Source: Hoplostethus atlanticus
Lineage: Eukaryota > Chordata > Actinopteri > Trachichthyiformes > Trachichthyidae
Assembly (NCBI GenBank): GCA_034670405.1
Contig: JAXDDX010000072.1
Span: 1,736,001 to 1,800,000, forward strand
Length of the DNA: 64,000 nt
Reading direction: 5' to 3'
Shown: one piece after another, positions 12,926 through 25,900 of the stretch
Position numbering within the stretch: position 1 is the first letter of the stretch
How the letters are laid out: every line of letters starts with the position of its first letter
Notes under the pieces: generated by a model
Database searches by the model: none
What the model saw: the letters and a program-made list of their open reading frames with translations, nothing else
Told to the model about the DNA's origin: nothing
Position numbers and translations under genes: made by a program

Positions 12926-13957
12926 CTCATTAGGTGAGGGCGTGTTGTGCTAATGAAACCCATGGGATTGGGTTGCCTTCACACACACACGCCATAGAGA
13001 GCCCTTCCGCCTTCCCTCCCTCCACAATTGCTGTTGACTACGCCCCATGCCTTGTTGCTAGGCGATGGCTAAGGAGGGCGATGGGGAGCAGCGGAGGGAA
13101 TCTAAGTGCTACCTAGTGGGTTAAGTCGTCCTACCACTGAAAATGGCAACAACAGTATCATCATCGTCATCATCCTCAACAACAACAGCAACAATACCTG
13201 ACATAATGGCTGATAGACAATCAAATTATGGCACACAGATGAGTCACAAAACCCCTTTTTCTGATCCTACGTCAGATCTGATTCTCTCTGCGTTTGTCCC
13301 TCGGGTGCGTTAAGACGAGTGTGCGAATGACCGCTAAGCTGCTAAATTGCTAAATTGGCCCGTTGTTGTGCATCTGACACTATCTGGTTAACGAAGCAGC
13401 ACACTGACACACATAACAGCTCAATCTATCCCAGCAGCACAGTTGTTTGGCTGCTTTGGCGATGACAAGGCTTGTACATGGACACACACACACACACACA
13501 CCTTCCCCAACCCCAACCCCCAATAGCTCTAATTCCTCTATGCTAACATGTCAGAGGTGAGGGATTGTGTTTAAGGAGTGGGAGGAACCACCGTTCATGA
13601 CAATACATCACATGCATTCATCCCATCCCAGCATCACAGAGAAACAATTCATATTCTAACCCTCAATTTACACACACATGTTTGCAATGACATTAAAATG
13701 CAGATTTGGCCGCAGCCGACACCCGAGCGCTGTCATGATGGATATTCGTGAGGAAGATGATAAGTGTCTCCCTAGTGTTAGAGGCGTGGCCGGGGTCAGC
13801 GGCACCGTCTTTGTCTGCTCTGCACCCCACAGGACGCTCATGTCTTGGGGTAAACAAGCACCTATGGGCTCTAAATCAGGTGTTTGCGTTGCGTGTTGCT
13901 TTTTGTTCGTTAGATGTTGCTCCACCACTGCGCTGGGATTCATTCATGCATTTCTAC

Positions 13958-14165
13958 TTAAATGTGCTCCATGTAGCATTTTTTAACAATAAATCATCGC
14001 CACATTCATTTTGAGATGTTAGTGTAATTACCGTAAACAAACTAGACCTCCACTAGGAGACTGGCAGCCTCTTGATGCTAGCTTAGCTGGTCAGAATGCA
14101 TATTGGTTGTTATCAAGCGTTGTTATTGGCTCTTATTCTTCTTCTTGCTCTTCAAAATAAATAGT
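13958..14165 (+). repeat. dispersed repeat family, copy 1 (TTAA start)
   Basis: Begins TTAAATGTGCTCCATGTAGC and continues with AAATCATCGCCACATTCAT and GAGATGTTAGTGTAATTAC; it ends near TTCTTCTTGCTCTTCAAA. The same blocks in the same order are found at 61853-62174. TTAA at the start hints at a piggyBac-type target site, but I could not define the right end. The 61853 copy has about 110 extra bases in the middle. Confidence 0.7.
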
Positions 14166-14406
14166 AACAACATGGTTTTCAAAATAAAATACATTATAAT
14201 ATATCATCAGTGTTTAAACAAACAGTTGTTTTCTAATGACTATTTCTCAATAACAAACTATCCAGCTGATATTAACAAAACATCGCCTCTTGTCTTTCTT
14301 CTCTTCTAGGTAAGTTCAAATGGATGGGGAAAGACCATGAGACCAGGGGCTCATTATAGGTACTGTTGAACTGTATTTTAACGCTTGTATGAGCACATCT
14401 TCAGCT

Positions 14407-14408
<2 letters not shown>

Positions 14409-14448
<40 letters not shown>
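14409..14448. repeat. (GT)n microsatellite
   Basis: Perfect GT run of about 20 units. Confidence 0.95.
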
Positions 14449-14449
<1 letters not shown>

Positions 14450-15060
14450 TGAAGTGATGCTGCATGCTGCGCAGTTCTTGTCAAGGCAGCCAGATGGCCC
14501 TCAAAGCTAATCCATCACTACTGTCATCCACACACTAACACACACACACACACATTCGTGCACACACATCCCTCAGTCATTGTGTACAATGTTGTGTACT
14601 CTCACATTAGTAGTGACCTCACTTATATACTATAATAACTAGATATCTGTGGTAAGGACTCACAATCCCTGATTACCACCATTGAGGATCTTATGCTGAT
14701 GAGACCTGATGGGTTTTAATTATTAGTATTATTTTTGAAAGATTTTTCTTTCCTTTCTTTCTTTCATTTCATGCATAATTACACCGTATTTTTTTTTGCA
14801 GTGTGCAAAAATGAAATGGACAAAATTTTAGGGTTTCGTGTTTGGCCAGTCTCAAGCCTGGTTCTTATGAAAGTGCATATTTTCTCTTGATGCCTGGAAC
14901 ACGTATGACCCGTTATGACCTGCTGACATGTTTCTCTTAATCGTCTTTCTTCCTCTTTGACCCAAATACCTGAGCCAACTAGCCCTCTTGGGTCAGGGGT
15001 CACGGCGCTGTCAGGGTCATATGCTACTGACAATGAATAGTGTGTGTGTGTATGTTTGAA

Positions 15061-15065
<5 letters not shown>

Positions 15066-15099
<34 letters not shown>
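15066..15099. repeat. (AT)n microsatellite
   Basis: Perfect AT run of about 17 units. Confidence 0.95.
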
Positions 15100-15101
<2 letters not shown>

Positions 15102-15319
15102 TGTATGTTCATGTGTAAATGTGTGCCATTGTGAAAATGTGAGGACATGTAGGAGGATGCATAGGAAGATAGAAGAAGCTGTAGGCCCTGTAATCACTTG
15201 GAGACCCTCAGCAGATTACTAGCATAATGCTAACACCTCTTCCTCCTGCCCTCCATCTCTGTTAGTCAGGATTTGGACAGGATTAGTTAACCAGGCAGAC
15301 TAACCAGCCTTAGTACTGC

Positions 15320-15545
15320 AAAGGCTTGTACCATAGCAGAACCCATATAAAGAACCCTTTTAGAAAGGTTCTCTACAGCACCAGGCTCAAATAGTTACAC
15401 ATGGGATCTAATTGGTGCCTTCTAAAGAACCATACTAGGTTCTTTATTCCCATTTATCAGTTGCATTATCAAAGGATCCTTCAGAAAAACCACTGCCCTA
15501 CCCAATGAACTCTCGAGGAACCGCACTTTTTATGGGTGCATCGCA
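15320..15545. repeat. AAGGTTCT-type dispersed repeat, copy 1
   Basis: Short GAACC/GGTTC words recur in both orientations (AAGAACCCTTTTAGAAAGG, AACCATACTAGGTTCTTTA, GAGGAACCGCACTTTTTATGG). The same vocabulary occurs near 23350-23700, 27000-27160 and 61600-61800, so this is a dispersed family, probably a non-autonomous DNA transposon. The ends were not defined. Confidence 0.5.
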
Positions 15546-17654
15546 TCTACATGCAAGCGCATATCTGCAGGTTCATTGCTTCACCCGTGTAAATGTTTTA
15601 TTGTTTTATTGCCGCTGCTTACCCACAGTGGCTCTCAGTCGGCCGTGAGGTTAATGGGCCATGCTTTGGCCGTACGGGCTCGCGGAAGTGTCATCCGCGC
15701 AAGTGACTGAGCAGTACTTGTATGAGATGGGCTTTCAAATAGCGAGCAGGCGAGGATTTATGCATACTTACACACACCCATAACTAATCACACACAGGCA
15801 CACACCCTCACAACTCTTGTCAATACTTTTAATCCCCATTCGGCAAGCCACTCTGCACATTCATTGAAATAAACCCTGACCATTAACTCAGTGTCAGATG
15901 GTTCCTTTTCCCCCCTCAACATGGTAATCCCACTCCTGCCACTAAATACCCCCTCAGGGGGCTATAGAGCCTCTAGTCAGCACTCTCCAAATCCTCCGGT
16001 CTAAATGCCACTCCATGTAATATGTGTTTTATGTGCATCAGGCTGGTGGTGTTTACCCATGATGTTCCATATAAAGCTCTTATGTGGTAGGAGTGGGTAA
16101 TGTTGAATATGTAGTGATGGGTCAGGCCATCAGGTGGCGCCATAGTATTAAAAAATGCAACGGCAGAGGCCGTGGAAGGGAGAGAGTGGTGTATGTTGCT
16201 GCCTTTTTAAATAGCACTATATATAACTAGATAATAGAACATGGTTCTGATCTCTGAAGTGTATGAAGGCAGGAGGATTGGGTGTGTATGTGATTTCACT
16301 CTGCCCAGATTGTAGACACGGGTGCGGTTATTAGTAGTGAATCAATATATTTTGCGTTCCTCCAGTGCTTCTTGAAATAATTTCTACAATCAAACATACA
16401 TATATCCTTTGGTGACCCTTCATTGTCCCTTCAAATGCTTGCCCAGCCAGCTATCGTTTCAGCACCATGGACAGGGATATGTATGCAGAGCCATTGTACC
16501 TTTCTACCTTTCTCTCCTTCAGTTTCTTGCACTCTGTCCACCTCTCCTCTCTCGTTCTCTCTGTCTCTTTTCAGTCAGTGAGGCGACGTTACATTTGATT
16601 CCAGGTCACGCAGCATTTGAAATATCCCCCACTGCCCCCCCCTCCCCATGCACACCCACGGTATTCTGCAAATGTGGACACAATGTTGCCGACAGGTACT
16701 TGTGCCTGAAAGTTGGAATATACATAGAAATAACAACGGCAAGCATGTTTGAATGCTGCGTCTTTGCTGTCACTCGGGTACAAATTCCATGCTGCAGCCA
16801 TTTTTTTTAATCCCAGCTTCCAGTTTAATTTGCTGTTTTACCATTTTCATGACTACAGGCTACAAAGTGTAAGCGTATGCATGAGGGAAAACACACTTAT
16901 GTGATGTGTGTGTGTGTGTGTGTGTGGGCGCGTGTGTGTTCACTGTAAATATGCCGGAGCAGCTCCCAGTCATCAAGGCAGACCGTACCATTCCAACCCA
17001 GTGCCGGGGGAAGGTGGGTTGGGACGCTTACTGGCGTCTGTCCCCCCGCTTCAGTGAAGGTGGTACCTTCCTCGATCTCTCTCTCTCTCCCTCCAAATGA
17101 CACTCAGTGATGCTTGCGTCTGCTATAGCCCCTCCCCCCACTCCCCCCCTGTGATTAGTGGGGACATCGTGTATTTGGATGATTGACAGAATCCAAATAT
17201 GAGGCTTCCTAGCTTTCCCATAGCATCTGCCGCTACCTCTGCAGCTCTAGGGGGAAGGGAGGGGTGGAGCTCTCTTCCAGTCTCTCTCTCTCTCTTGCTT
17301 CTCTTCCATCCTATTGGTCTTTTATCTTACCTCTGATGGTGTGCATTGGCCCACCCACCCCTCTCTCTCTCTCTCTCTCATCTATCCTTCCACCTCTCTC
17401 TCTCTTTCTATCTCTATCTCAGATGCAGTTTTCCAGGCAGTGAGGAGGGAGGCTTGGACCAGACACTCATACTCCCTGTATCAGTGAAGGGAGCCGGTGG
17501 GTTAGAGGCATAGACAAGAATAGTAGCACCGCCTGTATCCTCTCCTTCCTCCTCCTGCCGTCCGCCTCTACCTTTTTTTTCTGCCGGCGATCTGTCCTTG
17601 GGCAAAAAGGAAAGTCACCTGGTGGGGGGAGAACCTTGTTTCCTTAACCGTCGG

Positions 17655-17666
17655 ATGGCTTTCTGA
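17655..17666 (+). promoter_or_regulatory. possible 3-codon upstream ORF
   Basis: ATG GCT TTC TGA lies 74 bases before the exon 1 start codon. If the transcript begins upstream of it, ribosomes would meet this tiny frame first. The transcription start is not visible in the sequence, so this is conditional. Confidence 0.25.
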
Positions 17667-17740
17667 GGAGATTTCTTAACGCGATCCGGTAGATCTAGTT
17701 TATTTTTTTGGTGAAAGGTGAGAGGTGAGAGAGGGCAGCC

Positions 17741-17869
17741 ATGGCGCACGCTGCGGCCCACCTTAAGAAGGCCAGGTCGGAGATGGAGCAACCTCCCGAC
17801 CTGAAGGCTCTGGAGAAAGCCCGAGAGAGGAGGAGGCGTTCCCGGGAACGGGCCGAACGCAAGCGCAAG
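17741..17869 (+). CDS. ank2: ank2 first coding exon A (MAHAA leader)
   Basis: 43 codons from an ATG in good Kozak context (GCAGCCATGG) to a donor AAG|GTACTG. The peptide starts [17 protein letters not shown] and ends in a strongly basic block, [16 protein letters not shown]. It is the counterpart of the known ankyrin-G first exon, which starts MAHAASQLKKNRD and also ends in a basic run; this suggests that the leader predates the split of the two paralogues. The exon ends in phase 0 and so can join directly to SDSNTSF at 42424. The basic tail could act as a membrane- or nucleus-directing patch, but that is inference. The frame stays open past the donor to 18211; that extension has no ankyrin similarity and I treat it as intron. 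The intron to 42424 is about 24.5 kb. Confidence 0.85.
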
Positions 17870-19864
17870 GTACTGGGAAGGCTGGGTAAACTGGGTAGGC
17901 TCACTGACATCACCCACCCATCCCTCCTGTCCAGAATCGCTCACTTCACGCTGCTTCTGATCACGCCTCCACATCATCACCCAGGTGTCGCCTCGTCGTT
18001 AAGGAACGAGGAGGACCTTTCTCGGTACACCGGCTGCATTGGATCATTAAGGATTCACCATTTCCATTATCTTCACTTCATCATCATCAGTGGTTTTCAG
18101 TCGTGCGCCATCGAGGGTGAAGAGTGTTCAGGCTTTCATGCCGACCAAACACTACAGCAGCTAATTTCTCTGTTTACCACACCTTCAACGTGGTGGTGGG
18201 TGTGCTCATGATTGAACAGCACCAAACTATGGTCATACTGTGATAGACGTCACCGTATCACTATGACCCATTATGCATTTTCTCATCACATGAACCACCA
18301 ATCACAGCTACCTGCACTTCTGTCAGGGCATGGCATCGTGATCATCAATCATTGCTTTCTGAGCAATCTGTGAAGCAGCAGCGGTATTTCCACCCCTCTG
18401 TCCATCATCCATTCATCCACTCATCATTCAGTCACCATGTACCTGCCACAATATTATTAGTAGCCATCCTACAACTCCTCAGGCACTGCATTGTTGTCCC
18501 CAACCTTCCCATCCATGTCCCATGCCCACAAATAAATCCCTCTACCCCTCTCCCTGTAGACGTACCTATGCAGAGCTCCTCCTCTAGTGCATTGCTAGGC
18601 TGCGCAGTGTATTTCTTCACTGTGTTTGCAAAGTGATTTTTATTTGAAAAAGGCACACTGCTGCGCTTTTTGGATGCTGTTTTTAGATGGTGCTTTGTTG
18701 GTTTGACTGTTGAGGCATTGCTGCTCATGGTCAACGACTTTATAGCAAAGGGTAAAGCAGACAAGCCAGTGTAAGGAGTGTGTATGCGTGCGTGTGCTTC
18801 AATATGTGCATGATGCAGTCTGGTATTACTGTACTTGATCTTGATTATACTGTAGTTGATCTTGATTATACTTGAATCAGTCCCTAATGGTGCGTTCACA
18901 ATGCGGACAACACGCTTAACAAGTCAGAAGAAGAAGAAGTCCGTTCATTTCCTGCGACCAGGGAAACTCGGCCGATGTGTCAGCAAGCTTGTCGGATAAG
19001 AAAAGTTGGCTACAGCTGAACAGCCAATCAGATATCTGCGATTTAGTTTCATGAATAATAGTTCTGCCCGGCAAGCGCAAAATAGAGTTGATTACAGCCA
19101 TTCAAAGCATCTAACATTTATTTTGAAAGACTACAGGAATGATTGTCTCAAACGATACTTGGAAAAGATGGTGAGCTCTGAAGTCTTGAGTTTGTTCCTG
19201 TTTATTTTTAATTAACGCTACCCAATTAGCACTTGCCAGCCATTTGCTTGTTCAAAACTTTGTAGCTGCAGACTGCTACGTAGACGCAATCGGAGCCTTA
19301 CGTACCGAACCACAAGTGACCCATCAACCAAGTTGCTCGCAGTCTTTTAAAGGGAAATGACACTCCTTTTGAGAATTCTTGGGCCGTCTAAGAAGTATTT
19401 GGTGAACATGACCAACCCTCTCCCATATAAACACCAAGAGTCTAATCTTTGATGTTATACCAATATCTACACCATAGACGCTGTCTTGAGGTTTTACATC
19501 CAAATGAACTTTTGAAACACATAATAAGACTCTCATCACAAGACTGATATTGTCACGGCTACCTTTCCACCTTTTGTAATCAACGTGACATCTCAGATTA
19601 AGGGCCCAGGACAGGGGCCAAACTTTCACTTTCCTCTTTTCCAGCCGGGAATGTAATCCAGACCATCCTAGAGCAACGGAATAGTACATTTGAGAGCCGA
19701 AAGTCAGCGCTGACCTTTGGCTGAGGAGCTGTTTTGGTTATTGTTTTCCCCCCCCATCTATTATTCCCTGTGCTGCTGTTATTATTGACTGGGCTGCTAG
19801 GGAGATTATCACATGGGATTATTGGTGTGCTCTCTCTCTCTTTCTTGCTCCAGATGTGGCCAAA

Positions 19865-19907
<43 letters not shown>

Positions 19908-22900
19908 AAAATGATTAATAGATTAAATTTGGGTGATTGTGCTCCATGCACCCAAGGGCAGACATTTACATCACAGAAACACAACATGCTGCCGTCAATT
20001 CACAGTTTTATCACCAGCAATCAACTGCCATGCTGAAAAACAATTAACCCCATATAAATGGTGCTTAGGCGGGGTTCAGAGGCCTTGGTCGGGACAACGC
20101 GTCACCGACACACTTCATTATGCAACGCCAAAACACTTTCCGATCACTCGTAATCTCGGCTCTCCCCTCAAACGCGTCACCGTGGACGCACAGCCCTCCT
20201 CACGCCGCCGATTATATAACAAAGCACAGAGGATGCATACCAACGACGGTAAAGTCTCGGTTGAAATGGCAGAGGAAACATCCCTCGTATGCTCGCCAGT
20301 TGCTCTTTAAATGCCCACGACCACTGGCAAGCTGGTGACCCAAGCCCAGCCTCTTCGTGCCTCACCATCCCCCGATTTGCACTTTTGACATTTCGCTTTG
20401 GATAGTTGTAGATTAATGTAGCCTAGCAGCAGTGTTGGGGAAGCCATCTGGGAAGTCTAGTTTACCAGATAACGGTTATTTCACATTGGAAGAGGTTGAA
20501 CTCCCTCAAGAGAGACATACTTGAGGTTACTAAAAATGCCTTTGAAAAAATGATCATATCCACATCTGCAATGTCATATAATACAAAATGACACACATTA
20601 GGCTGTTCATAAAAATTGTTTTTGATTTTTACCTGCATGGAATATTGACTGTGTTTGTGATGCCCACACCAAAATCCAAACCATTATTTTGTTAATACTT
20701 GTCCCACCCCAAACATTTTGTTCTTCACAGAAAATAATTGAAGGAATGTTGTAAATAGAAATAAACTTGCTGTAAACTTAAAATAAAACATATGAAAGGG
20801 TAGTTGAAATCTACAGCGCAGTCCAGATCAGTGGTTCTCCGTGAAGGGGGGTTCCAGGGGTCTTTGAGGGAGTTCCAGGGGTCCTTGAGGGAGTTCCAGG
20901 GGTCTTTGAGGGGGTTCCAGGGGTCTTTGAGGGAGTTCCAGGGGTCCTTGAGGGGGTTCCAGGGGTCCTTGAGGGAGTTCCAGGGGTCTTTGAGGGGGTT
21001 CCAGGGGTCCTTGAGGGGGTTCCAGGGGTCTTTGAGGGAGTTCCAGGGGTCTTTGAGGGAGTTCCAGGGGTCTTTGAGGGGGTTCCAGGGGTCCTTGAGG
21101 GGGTTCCAGGGGTCCTTGAGGGAGTTCCAGGGGTCTTTGAGGGGGTTCCAGGGGTCCTTGAGGGGGTTCCAGGGGTCCTTGAGGGAGTTCCAGGGGTCTT
21201 TGAGGGGGTTCCAGGGGTCCTTGAGGGGGTTCCAGGGGTCTTTGAGGGAGTTCCAGGGGTCCTTGAGGGAGTTCCAGGGGTCCTTGAGGGGGTTCCAGGG
21301 GTCTTTGAGGGAGTTCCAGGGGTCCTTAAGGGGGGCTCCAGGAGGCCCCAACAAAACGAGGACTAGTTTAATTTTACTATTATTTCATTCACTAGAAATG
21401 ATCCCAGTTAGAGGATTTATAATAATGACTGTTGTAATCATAGGTTTCACTCTCAACACTTGTCTCCCCCCGTGCACAGTTCAATCAGGAGAGACTAATT
21501 TGCAAATATGAAATTGCTGTAAGCCAATGGTGTGCGACTACCTAGAGTAACACTAGTGAGAGGAGATACGAGCCACTTGTGCTAAGCTTCGGTGTGTTCA
21601 GGGATATCAACAAAGGACTAAATCTAACCTGATTTGGGGTCTGGGACATGACATCATTAGAGTCGTTGGCCAGAAACATATGATACCTACAGTGAATTAA
21701 CACTATCCATTCATTCAGACATGCATCCCTTTTACGAATAAGAGCTACCTGAACTGCTCACGCCTCACCTGGAGACTTGGAGGTGCTGAATCAGGGCCAT
21801 TACGTTACTGCTATATTTGTGTGTTCTCTCTCTCGCTCTCTCGCTCTCTCGCTCTCCCCATGTCCCGAGGGAGAAGACTAATTTGGCACGCATCGCCACC
21901 TTCATGTCACAATATAACTTGATGAAAGTCCTCTGTTTTACTCACTGTGTTGGCAGCAGGCTACGATTATAGTGACATTATTGCACTTTGGTGTTTTTCA
22001 TTTCCTATGGTATCACTGTACTATTCCTTTAACACTTTTAAAGGGACTAATCATTTTGCTGTGATATACGTATAGTATCCTTCTAGTTATTTTCCAATAT
22101 GGCAGAATGTCACAGATGCTCATGGAATGCCTAGCTTGGCCATGTGACTCAACATCGGGGGAATGGATGGAGAACAGCATCCTGCCTCCATCTGTGTGTT
22201 TTGGCCTGGAGGCCAGCTCATATGACCGCGGGGACAGCTTGATATCGCCGATATGTCTTTCGGCCGTGGACATCACCGCTTTTGTTTGCAGGGTAAACCC
22301 ACCTGAAACAGATGAATGCCTTTTCTGATAATCTTTAGATTTGTGTTCATATTGGTGGTCGTCGTCTTTATGAGGATCCACCGACTGGAGGTCGTCACCT
22401 TTTTATTCAGTTTGCATTCAACAGCATCAGTTATCAGCTAATAGAGTGTATATCAGAAAGATGCCTGTATTGTATGATTGATGTATTAATATTAGTAAGT
22501 TAGGTCTTACTAATAACCGTTTGCCCAAAGGCCGTTGCTGAATAGCCCATAGGGAGTGCCGTGGAGGACAGTATTGTATTTTGCCAATTGGCTGCAGGAT
22601 TGATTCTCTAAATGTTACTATGTCAGTGTTATGTCATGCTTATGTGGCCTGGCCTTGTTTTGGATTGTTATGTCAACCCACTTTATTTATCTGTTCCTTC
22701 CTCTCTCTTTCTTATTATTCACCTCACAGTTCTCCTTGTTACCCGTTCCAATTAATCATGAGCCGGCTTCCTCCCTGCCTCTGCCCTATCCTCCCCTCCC
22801 CTTGCTCATCGGGTTTCGACTACCGCAGTGCGATCCTGTCGAGCGAACCCATAGCTGGGATAGAGGCGACCCTTCACCTCCCCGTGGTTCTCCTATGTTA

Positions 22901-25900
22901 TTATCTCGGCCTCTCTCTCACACACACAGATATTCCCCCGTCACACTCGCTCCTTCGGTATCCTCCTCTCCTCTCTCGCCTCACCTCTCCTTTCCTTCTA
23001 CCTCTCTCTCCCTTTACGCATCTGCAGTAGAGGAGGACACCGCTCAGCTGTGAAATGCGCACTCACCTCTTATCTGGCATGAAGGCGACTAAGGCCAATG
23101 CATCCCAGGTTCCCTCTCTTTCTCTAAGCCTATCCTATGTAGGGTTAGACTGATATTTGAAATATCCGACATCAGGGTTTACCCCAGGAGGAGGCACACA
23201 ATGCAGATTGCAGACTGCAGCCTGGATGTGGAGCGAAAAAAGAGAGGAGATGTACCTGGGAAAAAAGCTGGCCTGATGAATTATGGAAGACTTGGACTGA
23301 GATGGGCTGAGAAAGAGAAGGGGAACGAGAGAGGGGAAATAGAGGTGGAGCAGTTCTTTAAGGGTTCTCTATGGTACCAGAGTCATAATCAGCAGCATTA
23401 AAAGACCTTTTTAAGAACCCCCACCGGGGCCTTTATTCTGATTTACCAGGTTTTTCTCATTTTAAGACTGCTGATGTTTGCAATTTCGTACATCGGTGGC
23501 ACCAAATGTCAGCAAGGGGTGATCGTTTAAAATTTAATTCAATTAACATTTTAATTAACATCTATTAACATGTAAAGTGATGTTAGCAAACTAAACTAAA
23601 TCTTACCCAGTGCAGCTTTAACCAATGAGAGGTCATTACGTAGTTCTACATAGAAAGCACAAACCTTCGAGAAACCCTCCTTTTTCAGTGTTGAAAACAA
23701 TCAACTCATTGTTCCATTGTACCTTTGCAGAGAAAAAGAAATATGTACAGCGCCATGATGTCTGCAGAGAAATACCACTTTTCACCCAGAGGCAGTTACC
23801 TTGACTACAACGCCAACTCGTGTTTTACAAACAGGCTTTACTCTCACATTTCATACTTGATTACTTGACGGACTCGCCCAGAGGAGCCTCTCATGAAGCT
23901 CCCGCCTCCTGAAATGAATTGAACGATTGCATAAATTTCCTCTTAATCTCCTCCTCCCTCTCTTTGTCTCTTTGTCTGCATCTCTCTATCTCTAAAGCAT
24001 CACATTAGATACTAATCTGCTGTAGGAGCAGGTAGTGGTAGTGGTAGTAATAATCCATGTCGTTTGTGCTTCATGGCCATTTGTGTTTGACACGGTGCGT
24101 TTCAGCCTTGACCTTCCTCAAAGCATTAGTTATTTATGCATGTGCGTAAATGGACCTCAGTTGGAGCACAATTTAGAGCAAGTAGCTATTTTTGCCCGAT
24201 GCTGGAGGATTTTTAAACTATGAATGTATGCAAACATAGGTGTTCAAGAATGAGTCATAATGCAGTTGTTGGCAAATCTGTAATGGAAAAATGGTAGAGA
24301 GGGACACCAACGCACAAATGATCAGCAGCATTGATGATGATCAACTATACAAAAGTTACGCAATCAAACTGCAGCACATTCATCATATCGGAGGTGGATG
24401 ACACTGATTGGACCAGATCCCATTTTTAAGAAAAGTCTAAAAATGGCAAACGGATATATCGGTCTAACCCTTGATAGCATCATGTCAGGGTGCATTGTAT
24501 TTGCATCAAGCCCTGCAGCCCTTCCATTTTGGCTGGTTGAGATGCTCCTCTAACACATACCCCCGCCCCCCCTTTCATCCAGGGCGTTCCATTATTTAGC
24601 TGTCCTGCTGCCAAAGCCTCTCTACTATCCATTTTTTGCATCTAATCTCTGGCCGCAGCTGGACGCTCAACTGATGCAATTTTAGGGGAAATGTTTGTCC
24701 GAGGGAATGTTAATCTCCGCCTCCGCCACCTCCCTGTCACCTCCTTTCTATCCATCCATTTCTGCAGTACATCAGGACAGGATGTTTTATGACAGTTGGG
24801 GGAACGGTTCACCAAATTGCACTTTATGCGGATGACATCTTGTTGTTTTTAACAAAACCGGAAATATCAATACCTGCTACCCTTTCAGTTATTCATGAGT
24901 TCCTTCTCAGGCTACAAAATTAACTTTGGCAAATCGGAGGCCATGCCATTAGGTAGTCTTGCTGGTCTGACTTTACCTACCAGCTGCCCTTTCAAATGGT
25001 CCCCTACAGGCTTCACCTACCTAGGGATAAAAGTTTCACCAGACCTGACAGAGCTATGGAAGCTTAACTTCTCTCCAATAGCAACTAAAATAAAGAAGGA
25101 TTTAGACAGATGGCATGATCTCCCATTATCTTTCATGGGGCGCATTAGTTTAATTAAAATGAACGTCTTCCCCCGGCTCTTATATCCCCTACAAATGCTA
25201 CCTTTATGGATCTCCAAGAAGGTTGCTCTTGATATAGAAAGGGCATTCTCTAGATTCATATGGCATGGCAAGAGACCTAGACAGTTGCCCTCTGACAGGG
25301 GAGGCCTGGCTCTGCTAAACATCATTTTTTACAACTGGGCATGCCATGCTCGCTTCCTGTGGGAATGGTTACATGCTCATCTTGAATCCAAGCCCTGTCT
25401 AGATTCGTGGTCCTCTCTGCCTTCCTCGTTATGGAGCTTGGTCATGGGTGATAGAAAGAAGTTACCTAGGGATATCAAGAATAATCTGATTATATACAAC
25501 ACAATCAGAGTGTGGCAGGAAATCTGTAAACATTTGTGTAGAGGAAGGTGCGTCTCATTCCTGACCCCTTTCATAAGGAACCAGGATTTTCCCCCAGGTC
25601 TCCCTCCCAATATTTTTGACTCGTGGCATGACAATGGGGCACGTGTGATTGGAGACAACTACAGTCACAATTAAGCATCCCTAAAGAACACTTTTATGGT
25701 TTTCTCCAGATCTGCCATTTTGTTAGATCTAAGAGTTTACCTCCTCCAGATTCAGTTATGTACAATGATGTAGAGAGGTTCCTTATTGACCGAAAAAGTA
25801 TCACCCATTTTATTTCCACCTTCTATGCATTGCTCTCTCAGCCCAGGTGATATCACAAGCTTTGCACAGAAATGGGTGAGAGATGACACTGAGTATATTG

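Larger units (their letters stand above)
7538..17640. other. non-coding stretch upstream of ank2 exon 1
   Basis: No exon could be supported in about 10 kb. It is rich in microsatellites: CA at 7910-7975, GT at 8116-8155, 8319-8342, 10927-10960, 12501-12526, 12879-12907 and 14409-14448, CT at 11914-11941, AT at 15066-15099, and GT at 16905-16926. It also holds a dispersed repeat copy at 13958-14165 and an AAGGTTCT-type repeat near 15320-15545. The motif ATAGATACTTTATTCATCC at 10230-10248 resembles the 3' tail of fish LINEs but has no coding part beside it. Confidence 0.6.

Noticed and set aside
17870..18211. Extension of the exon A frame past its donor
   Set aside because: The added residues show no ankyrin or other similarity, while AAG|GTACTG at 17869/17870 gives the phase needed for the next exon.
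20851..21333. Regular repeats resembling a CRISPR array
   Set aside because: Units are contiguous with no spacers, and the DNA is vertebrate; it is a minisatellite.
20725..21511. Overlapping 209- and 235-residue frames on opposite strands
   Set aside because: Both run through the 21-bp minisatellite; openness on both strands is expected from a stop-free unit of 21 bases.
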